Shown here: positions 7,746-13,183 of the stretch, one piece after another
Layout of the letters: each line of letters starts with the position of its first letter
Numbering within the stretch: position 1 is the stretch's first letter
Assembly: GCA_002306745.1 (NCBI GenBank)
Contig: DBSW01000211.1
Span: 1-14,930 of the forward strand
Direction: 5' to 3'
Length of the DNA: 14,930 bases
Source: Dehalococcoidia bacterium UBA1332
Lineage (GTDB): Bacteria > Chloroflexota > Dehalococcoidia > Lucifugimonadales > Lucifugimonadaceae
Made by a program: the position numbers and the translations under genes
Notes under the pieces: generated by a model
Seen by the model: only the letters and a program-made list of their open reading frames with translations
The model's database searches: none
What the model was told of the DNA's origin: nothing

Positions 7746-8917
7746 AAATCACACGCGTGAAGACGTTCGTCGTCGATGGCGTATTCCGACCGTGGACGTT
7801 TGTAAAGATCGAAACTGACTCAGGAATCGTAGGATGGGGTGACTGCACCGAATGGCAAGCAGCTTACTCGGTGGCTGCAACAGTCGATCAACTGGCCGAC
7901 AATATGCTCGGCAAAGACCCTATGGCTGCTGAGGCAACGTGGTGGGACAACGCATCGTTCATGGTTCGTCAAAGAGGTGGAATTGCTTACAAAGCGATGT
8001 CCGGCATTGACTCCGCCTTGTGGGACATACGAGGCAAAGCACTCGGCGCCCCGGTATGGCAACTTCTAGGTGGAAGTATGCGAAAAGAACTAGACCTTTA
8101 CTGGTCTCACTGCGGCACAGATCGTGGTCGCTATCATCGCGAACTTGGCGTGCCTAATCTATCGAATTTAGACGATATTTTTTATCTTTGCGAAGAAGTG
8201 ACTGATCAAGGATTCAGTGCGATCAAAACTAACATCTTGGCTCTAGATGACACCAGACCTATGCGACCCAAAAAAAATGGAGTCGGCAACAGTGGACAAA
8301 TCGATTATCAACAGCTCAAAAATGCTGAGAGTGTGATCGGTACGTTCCGAGAAGCCCTTGGACCCGAGATTGGTATAGCGATCGATACAGCACTGACTTT
8401 CCGCATGGGAGGGGCAATCAAACTCGCTAGAGCACTTGAAAAATTCGACATGATGTGGCTTGAAACCGAGACTTGGGATAGCGGCTCACTGCTCGCCGTA
8501 AGGGAATCTACAACTACCCCCATCTGCCACGGAGAGAGTTTGATGGGACCAGAAGAATATCGACCTTTCTTGGAAAATCACGCGCAAGACATCATCATGC
8601 CAGATTTCGCATGGAACGGTATAACGGCAGGCAAAAAAATTTGTGACTTCGCCCACATATACGATACCGCAGTTGCCCCTCACAATTGCCATTCCCCGAT
8701 CAACACCCTAGTATCAGCAAATATCTGTGCTGTGATTCCAAATTTCATGATATTGGAGTTCATTAATGACGATGCGCCATGGCGGGATGACATTATGACC
8801 CACCCCTTTGAAATAAATAACGGAAAACTAACAGTCCACAACCGACCTGGTCTAGGTTCGGATCTGATCGAATCAGAATTAGAAAAACATCCGTGGAGTG
8901 GAGGCAACAACTGGTAA
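7742..8917 (+). CDS. Enolase-superfamily protein, third paralogue, with altered active site (ESF3)
   Basis: The 391-residue protein belongs to the mandelate racemase/muconate lactonizing enzyme group, with an MKIT start and cap motifs GWGDCTEW and IDSALWDIRGKALGAP. Metal ligands are Asp215, Glu241 (WLETE) and Glu265 (CHGES). The base dyad is Asp288 (MPDFAWNG) with His314 (APHNCHSP), and Glu339 (ILEF) is kept. Lys162 is followed by T-N, as in GalD. The strand-3 motif is D215-T-A217, so the second catalytic His found in ESF1, ESF2 and GalD is missing. It also carries a longer loop around residues 125-185. It can probably still abstract an alpha proton through His314, but the acid step must differ. 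Dehydration, epimerisation or another outcome is open. It is translationally coupled to the MFS transporter. AAGAGA 8 nt before the ATG may be a weak ribosome site. Confidence 0.88.
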   Translation: MKITRVKTFVVDGVFRPWTFVKIETDSGIVGWGDCTEWQAAYSVAATVDQLADNMLGKDPMAAEATWWDNASFMVRQRGGIAYKAMSGIDSALWDIRGKALGAPVWQLLGGSMRKELDLYWSHCGTDRGRYHRELGVPNLSNLDDIFYLCEEVTDQGFSAIKTNILALDDTRPMRPKKNGVGNSGQIDYQQLKNAESVIGTFREALGPEIGIAIDTALTFRMGGAIKLARALEKFDMMWLETETWDSGSLLAVRESTTTPICHGESLMGPEEYRPFLENHAQDIIMPDFAWNGITAGKKICDFAHIYDTAVAPHNCHSPINTLVSANICAVIPNFMILEFINDDAPWRDDIMTHPFEINNGKLTVHNRPGLGSDLIESELEKHPWSGGNNW

Positions 8918-8920
8918 TCG

Positions 8921-8936
8921 GTCATTTATGAATGAC
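8921..8936 (+). terminator. Small stem-loop just after the ESF3 stop
   Basis: GTCATT-TATG-AATGAC is a perfect 6-bp hairpin with a 4-nt loop, three nt after the TAA of ESF3. It is AT-rich and lacks a T-run, so it is at most a weak terminator or a 3'-end protecting stem. It is paired with a similar hairpin at the convergent ESF4 stop. The 98-nt gap between the two genes otherwise shows nothing recognisable. Confidence 0.3.
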
Positions 8937-9001
8937 AAATCATTAAATATATTAAGTCCGGGGCAACATTTATAGCAGTACTCTTTCAACCCTGAAATGT
9001 A

Positions 9002-9017
9002 AACTCAATTCTGAGTT
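9002..9017 (-). terminator. Small stem-loop overlapping the ESF4 stop
   Basis: AACTCA-ATTC-TGAGTT is a perfect 6-bp hairpin with a 4-nt loop. It overlaps the first bases of the ESF4 stop codon, read on the minus strand. No T-run follows. Same caution as for the hairpin at 8921. Confidence 0.3.
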
Positions 9018-10320
9018 AGCTCCATGTACGATCGTGGGCGTCAAGCTGGTCCCAATCAGAAGTATCCTCAAAAGCACCTTTAGGGTAGACGGCAGCCCTT
9101 CGTTCGCTATCTTTTGCTAGGTGCTCTTTGATAGCTTCTTCATTTAGCTCCAACCCAAGACCAGGGGCATCGGTTACTTCAACATAACCGTTCTTAATTA
9201 TGTCGCCATCTTGGCCAACAATATCAACAAGATCGTTCCACCAAGGATTGTCCACTGAGTGCATTTCAAGTGCAATGAAGTTCTCCATTGCCATCGCAGA
9301 ATGTGCGTTAGCCATCGCCACCACAGGCGAACCTGCTTGATGCAAAGCTATGCCAATACCAGCATCTCGACAATAATCAGCAATGCGCTTGGTCTCAATA
9401 ATCCCCCCTGAAGTGGCAAGATCAGGGTGAGCCACTGATATAGCACGCGCCTCAACCAATGGTTCGAAACCTTCTTTTAGGTAAATGTCCTCGCCAGTAC
9501 ATACTGGTGTGTCGACTCCCGCCTTTAAAGCCTGCCATTGATCAACAAATTGCCATGGGATCATATCTTCATACCACGCCAGAGTGAACTGGTCGAGCGC
9601 TTTACCAATTCGGATTGCATTCTCAACCCCCATATGACCAAAGTGATCGGAAGCAAGTGGAATTTCGTATCCAATGATCTGACGTACAGCTCCGACATAT
9701 TCCTGCATCTTCGAAATACCATAGTCGGTCACCTGAATTCCGGTGAACGGGTGCATTAACGTCGCTGACTCGTTCGCAACGGTCTTGTTAATTACACCGT
9801 TTTCAAACTCAGCTGCAATCCACAGACCGATATCCATCTTCAAAAACTCAAATCCTCGGTCCATGCGACCTTTCAAGGCCTTACCCATCTCTTCTGGATC
9901 CTTAAGAGATGGTGTATCAGAGTAAACTTTCACCTTGTCACGGTATTTACCCCCAGCAAACATGTAGGCGGGTACACCATAAGCTTTACCAGCAAGGTCA
10001 CAAAGAGCCATCTCAATACCGCAGACCCCACCTCCAAGTCGACCATGGCCGCCAAACTGTTTGATTTTCTGGAAAAGTCTATCGATATCACATGGGTTCT
10101 CATTTAATAACCGACTCTTCAGCATCAAAGCATAACGAGCAGAAGCTCCATCACGAACCTCACCTAGACCCAGGAGACCCTGATTAGTCTCTAGCTTGAT
10201 GATTGGCCAACGCCATCCACCACCGCCAACCACAGCTATACGCATATCAGTTATACGCAAATCGGATGGACTCGAACAGGTTCGCACTTTATCGACTGCA
10301 GTAGCTTTTTGTTCTGACAA
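9016..10320 (-). CDS. Enolase-superfamily protein, fourth and most divergent paralogue (ESF4)
   Basis: The 434-residue protein belongs to the mandelate racemase group. Metal ligands are Asp225 (LASDHFGH), Glu251 (WYEDMIPW) and Glu277 (CTGEDIY). The base dyad is Asp300 (AHPDLATSGG) with His327 (ALHQAGSP), and Glu352 (ALEMHS) is kept. Strand 3 carries His226 directly after the metal Asp and His229 further on, unlike the D-x-H of ESF1/ESF2. Lys161 is followed by M-D. A loop at about residues 165-205 is longer than in the other three. I use TTG 10320 because AAGGAAG sits 8 nt upstream. A TTG at 10260 would give an N-terminus (RITDMRI) that aligns better with MKITDIK of ESF1 but has no ribosome site. 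The gene lies 257 nt downstream of the DHDPS-like gene on the same strand, in a gap without a recognisable promoter. Substrate unknown. Confidence 0.88.
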   Translation of the reverse strand: MSEQKATAVDKVRTCSSPSDLRITDMRIAVVGGGGWRWPIIKLETNQGLLGLGEVRDGASARYALMLKSRLLNENPCDIDRLFQKIKQFGGHGRLGGGVCGIEMALCDLAGKAYGVPAYMFAGGKYRDKVKVYSDTPSLKDPEEMGKALKGRMDRGFEFLKMDIGLWIAAEFENGVINKTVANESATLMHPFTGIQVTDYGISKMQEYVGAVRQIIGYEIPLASDHFGHMGVENAIRIGKALDQFTLAWYEDMIPWQFVDQWQALKAGVDTPVCTGEDIYLKEGFEPLVEARAISVAHPDLATSGGIIETKRIADYCRDAGIGIALHQAGSPVVAMANAHSAMAMENFIALEMHSVDNPWWNDLVDIVGQDGDIIKNGYVEVTDAPGLGLELNEEAIKEHLAKDSERRAAVYPKGAFEDTSDWDQLDAHDRTWS

Positions 10321-10484
10321 TTCGTTAACTTCCTTAAACTTTTCTTGTTTGTGATTAGACGGCTAGCCTTTTAAGGTCCACTTATCCATAACAATCCCTA
10401 AACAACCAACCACACATAACAACATCATAAGTATCCGAATTACGGTTGAACTCTAAGCATGTGAATCTAGTCGCTGTAAGCACC

Positions 10485-10500
10485 AATTAAGCGTTTAATT
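10485..10500. repeat. AT-rich palindrome AATTAA-GCGT-TTAATT, near-copy at 4729-4744
   Basis: A perfect 6-bp dyad lies in the 257-nt gap between the DHDPS-like gene and ESF4. The sequence at 4729-4744, at the SDR stop, matches its reverse complement at 15 of 16 bases. A chance match of this kind is possible in a window this size. The rest of the gap shows nothing I can assign. Confidence 0.25.
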
Positions 10501-10553
10501 TAGTCCACCTGCATGCACAGTACATTCACCGTAAACATTACGCCGACCTAGCC

Positions 10554-10573
10554 AAAATTTCGAACGAAAGTTT
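10554..10573 (-). terminator. Imperfect stem-loop just after the DHDPS-like stop
   Basis: The arms 10554-10562 and 10565-10573 pair at 8 of 9 positions, around TTTCG-AA-CGAAA. The structure begins four bases beyond the minus-strand stop codon. On the minus strand its far arm ends in TTTT, which could act as a weak terminator tail. Separation from ESF4 transcription would fit, but this is inference. Confidence 0.3.
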
Positions 10574-10577
10574 ACAC

Positions 10578-11498
10578 CTAGATTTGAGGTGCTGGTGTGC
10601 CATCTTCATTCAATATACGTGCCTCGACTAAAGCTTTCTTAACCTCGTCGATCTGGGTATCAGAAAGTGGCAAAACAGGCTTTCTGGGTATAGTTCCCTC
10701 ATAGCCAAGGAGATTTAATCCTGTCTTCTGAACCCCAACACCCCATGACATTCCAAGAAAGTCAATATGATTTATTCGTTCTTGAATATTTCTTGCATCA
10801 GCGTACCTTCCGTCAAGACAAGCCTGAATGATGTCTCGTGCAAGATGGGGACCCCAATTACCGAACAAAAGACAAGCACCTACTGCACCGATCATGCCAC
10901 CAGGCATAAGCAGCGTGCCATTACAAGTCCACAATTTAACGTTATCCGAGACAAAAGATGCCATCCGACACTCATAGCGGTAATTCAACGAAATAATGTA
11001 AGCAAACACATTGTCTAATGAAGTGATGTCATGCAGTTCGCCTGGCGTAACATCGATGCCCATAGGTGTCTTTGGCTGATGAATTACCACTACGGGAACG
11101 GGACTTTCCATTGTTACCTGCTCAAAGTAATCTTGGATCGGCGCTGAATTATCTTTACCACGCTGCGACGGTATGCGTACCCGAATCATGTCAGCTCCAG
11201 CGTTGGCATACAGGTGAGATAGCCGAACTGCTTCTGTAGGGGATAAAGCTTCAATACCTGCAATTACAAACCTCCTACCCGCATGCGCGTCCACAACAGT
11301 CTTGATCGCATCAACTTTCTCAGGCTCACCCATGTGAAATTCCTCGCCGCCATAACTGCCCACTACAAAACCTGACAAAGCAGTACTCGAAAACTTATCA
11401 ACGTTACGCGCTAGTGCATCTAAGTCGAGCGAGTCATCGTCGCGAAAAGGCATATTAGTTGGTGCGACAATGATCGGATCGTTAGCAGGGATTGTCAT
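10578..11498 (-). CDS. DapA/DHDPS-superfamily protein apparently lacking the Schiff-base lysine
   Basis: The 306-residue protein has the length and order of motifs of dihydrodipicolinate synthase/N-acetylneuraminate lyase barrels. These are an N-terminal IIVAPTNMPF strand, GSYGGEEFHM in the GTTGE position (48-57), SPVPVVVIHQP in the YNxP position (132-142), and a C-terminal GMIGAVGACLLFGNWGPHL segment matching G-x-G-x-I-x-x-x-x-N-x-x-P (201-219). The catalytic Tyr of YNxP is replaced (IHQP, 139-142). The strand that should carry G-I-K-E reads NVFAYIISLN (163-172), with no Lys. A normal class I aldolase or dehydratase mechanism is therefore doubtful. The ATG at 11498 has GAGGA 6 nt upstream. 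Next to four acid-dehydratase-like genes a role on 2-keto-3-deoxy acids is tempting, but a non-Schiff-base enzyme or a binding protein is equally possible. Confidence 0.85.
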   Translation of the reverse strand: MTIPANDPIIVAPTNMPFRDDDSLDLDALARNVDKFSSTALSGFVVGSYGGEEFHMGEPEKVDAIKTVVDAHAGRRFVIAGIEALSPTEAVRLSHLYANAGADMIRVRIPSQRGKDNSAPIQDYFEQVTMESPVPVVVIHQPKTPMGIDVTPGELHDITSLDNVFAYIISLNYRYECRMASFVSDNVKLWTCNGTLLMPGGMIGAVGACLLFGNWGPHLARDIIQACLDGRYADARNIQERINHIDFLGMSWGVGVQKTGLNLLGYEGTIPRKPVLPLSDTQIDEVKKALVEARILNEDGTPAPQI

Positions 11499-11600
11499 AA
11501 ATATTCCTCACATTAATGACTTGATCACGAAAGATTTGAATCTTACGCCGTATTTTCGTAAATTTGGAAGGTATTACACAATATTTATTCGTAAAATCTG

Positions 11601-11621
11601 CCGACAACAAACCGACAACAA
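11601..11621. repeat. Tandem direct repeat of CCGACAACAA, 11-bp period
   Basis: CCGACAACAA occurs at 11601-11610 and 11612-11621 with 10 of 10 identity and a period of 11 bp. It lies in the 232-nt gap between the divergent DHDPS-like and lipoprotein genes. One-turn direct repeats are typical sites for winged-helix response regulators of the OmpR/PhoB kind, so a regulatory role is plausible but unproven. Confidence 0.35.
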
Positions 11622-11644
11622 TTTCCAAATCATAGTTGCTGTTA

Positions 11645-11672
11645 TTGAAGTGCAAGATCTTTAATCTAATGT
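11645..11672 (+). promoter_or_regulatory. Tentative promoter for the lipoprotein gene
   Basis: TTGAAG (11645-11650) and TAATGT (11667-11672) are 16 nt apart. An alternative -10, TTTAAT, lies at 11660-11665. Matches to sigma-70 consensus are only partial. If real, transcription would start just before the second tandem repeat, 59 nt or less from the TTG start. Confidence 0.2.
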
Positions 11673-11684
11673 TTTAGTCATCGA

Positions 11685-11706
11685 CAATCGTCAATCAATC
11701 GTCAAG
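11685..11706. repeat. Tandem direct repeat CAATCGTCAAT/G, 11-bp period
   Basis: CAATCGTCAAT (11685-11695) is followed directly by CAATCGTCAAG (11696-11706), 10 of 11 identical. It ends 24 nt before the lipoprotein start. This is the second 11-bp-phased repeat in the same gap, and both contain a CGWCAA core. Confidence 0.35.
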
Positions 11707-11730
11707 TCCAATATCGAAAGAATCATTAGA

Positions 11731-12603
11731 TTGCAGAATGTTTTTAAAACCTTAATAGCAATGGCGGCTTTATCCATACTGACTTCCGTAGGATGCAAAG
11801 AAGCGGATGAAGTGAATACCCTCATAGTTTTCGCCTCAGCATCGGACATAGGATTAGGTGAAGCAAGGCTGCCTCTAAATATTGCCTTGACTGATGGAAG
11901 CCGATACGAAGACAAAGCAGAGTCGCTGACCGTGACCTATTCCCCACCCGATTCTACTTCCGAAAGGTATGCCAAAGATCTGAAATGGCGTCCTTGGCCA
12001 GTCCAAGGTGGCGCATATACGGCCACGATGACCTTCGATCAGGTTGGCTTTTGGACAATTAACGTTAAATCAAAAGACTCAGACAAAATTATTGCTACCC
12101 CAGGTGCAGTTTTAGTGAAGTCGTCAACCGATTCTCCTAACGTTGGTGACCCCGCACCTTTGTCTGTGACTAAAACGACCCCAATTGACGGAAACTTAAG
12201 GTCGATAACCAGTGCTCCGGAACCTGATTCTGATCTTTATGCAATCAGTTTTGATCAAGCAATCAAAAGTGGTAAACCTACCGTAATATCGTTCTCCACC
12301 CCTGCATTTTGCAGCACAGCAACTTGTGGTCCTCAAACCCAAGTTTTATCTCACCTTGCTGATAAATACTCAGGGAGGTCTAACTTCATACATGTCGAGA
12401 TATTCGACAACCCTGATGAGATGCAACAATCTGGAGATCCACAATTGGGCATAGAGTCGAATATTGTCCATGAGTGGGAATTACATACGGAGCCTTGGAC
12501 ATTTATCGTAGATCATCGGGGTATTGTGGTCGGACGATACGAAGCATTCGTGACGGCAGCAGAACTCGAAGAAACCCTTATTCCTATAATCATAGGTCCA
12601 TAA
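11731..12603 (+). CDS. Lipoprotein with C-terminal thioredoxin-like domain (CX4C)
   Basis: The 290-residue exported protein begins with a short basic-hydrophobic signal ending SVGC (Cys22), a slightly imperfect lipobox. The first half (about 30-130) looks like a beta-sandwich: the segment LIVFASASDIGLGEARLPLN is followed by alternating strands, with FWTINVKSKD near the end. The second half (about 168-288) is a thioredoxin fold. GKPTVISFSTPAF leads to Cys194-S-T-A-T-Cys199, with cis-Pro255 in TEPWTFIVD and the last strand GIVVGRY. The two Cys are four residues apart, not two as in thioredoxin, so disulfide chemistry may differ. It starts with TTG because this supplies the basic residue of the signal; the internal ATG (residue 11) would not. 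The Shine-Dalgarno is weak. Role unknown; an extracytoplasmic redox or metal-delivery function is possible. Confidence 0.8.
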   Translation: MQNVFKTLIAMAALSILTSVGCKEADEVNTLIVFASASDIGLGEARLPLNIALTDGSRYEDKAESLTVTYSPPDSTSERYAKDLKWRPWPVQGGAYTATMTFDQVGFWTINVKSKDSDKIIATPGAVLVKSSTDSPNVGDPAPLSVTKTTPIDGNLRSITSAPEPDSDLYAISFDQAIKSGKPTVISFSTPAFCSTATCGPQTQVLSHLADKYSGRSNFIHVEIFDNPDEMQQSGDPQLGIESNIVHEWELHTEPWTFIVDHRGIVVGRYEAFVTAAELEETLIPIIIGP

Positions 12604-12633
12604 GGTGCTCAAATATCAGCTTAGAACAACAAG

Positions 12634-12957
12634 CTAATCACTTATAGAGACAATACGCTTTTGTCCATTTTCTAATTTTGTGAAATTTACGGTGACTGGC
12701 TGTCTTAAAGCTCGATGCTCCTCAAGATGAGAGGGTGTGAAACCTGAAAAATATCCATCGCTGATAAAAGTCCAGATAGTACCTGATCTGTCTTCTATCA
12801 CTAAGTTAGAAAAAGTAGTCAAAGTGGGTGATTCAATATTGACGACATATCCAGTAACGGAATCTGAACCATCAAAACCCGATTGAATCGAAATCATGAA
12901 AATGGCGCAGCCTGCAACAACAAGAAATATTGGTATAAACCGTTTCAGAATAATCAT
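12634..12957 (-). CDS. Small membrane-anchored protein with predicted OB-like beta domain
   Basis: The 107-residue protein starts with MIILKRF and a hydrophobic segment (about 7-25). A compact, strand-rich domain follows (34-107). It contains TGYVVNIESP, LVIEDRSGTIWTF, the polar motif FTPSHLEEH (73-81), and terminal VTVNFTKL and RIVSISD strands. The pattern suggests an OB-like barrel exposed outside the cytoplasm. VAGC at residues 14-17 fits a lipobox, but hydrophobic residues continue beyond it, so a helix anchor seems more likely. I prefer the ATG at 12957 over a TTG at 12999 because the extra 14 residues look non-conserved and neither has a Shine-Dalgarno. It converges on the thioredoxin-like lipoprotein, 30 nt apart. 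I do not recognise a named family. Confidence 0.65.
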   Translation of the reverse strand: MIILKRFIPIFLVVAGCAIFMISIQSGFDGSDSVTGYVVNIESPTLTTFSNLVIEDRSGTIWTFISDGYFSGFTPSHLEEHRALRQPVTVNFTKLENGQKRIVSISD

Positions 12958-13052
12958 TAGAAAATCGTAACAACGTTTCCTAACAGATTTCTCTCTCAAA
13001 TAACCAAAAAAAGTAACCTACTCTTAATTGAATAAACGAAAACAAGGTACTT

Positions 13053-13148
13053 ATGTGCAAAATAATGTCCAGACAGGTGATATCTTCAAACTCCTATCAC
13101 TGGAAAGAACCACAAATGGATTTGAACCCTGCCAAAGTATCCATATGA
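13053..13148 (+). CDS. Possible 31-codon leader ORF upstream of the TrkH gene
   Basis: ATG at 13053 is preceded by AAGG with a 5-nt spacing. It opens a 31-codon frame (starting MCKIMSRQV) that ends in TGA 35 nt before the TrkH start codon. It is the only ribosome-site-like sequence in the 184- to 226-nt gap before TrkH. There is no recognisable peptide pattern, and such frames arise easily by chance. Confidence 0.15.
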   Translation: MCKIMSRQVISSNSYHWKEPQMDLNPAKVSI

Positions 13149-13183
13149 AGACACCTAATTAAACCTTCGAAAAACCATATAAC

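Noticed and set aside
12958..12999. TTG-initiated 14-residue extension of the small membrane protein
   Set aside because: No ribosome site, and the ATG at 12957 places the anchor helix at the N-terminus in the usual way.
13111..13135. TGGATTTGAACCCT resembles the T-arm of a minus-strand tRNA
   Set aside because: The flanking bases do not form a T-stem, acceptor stem or anticodon arm.
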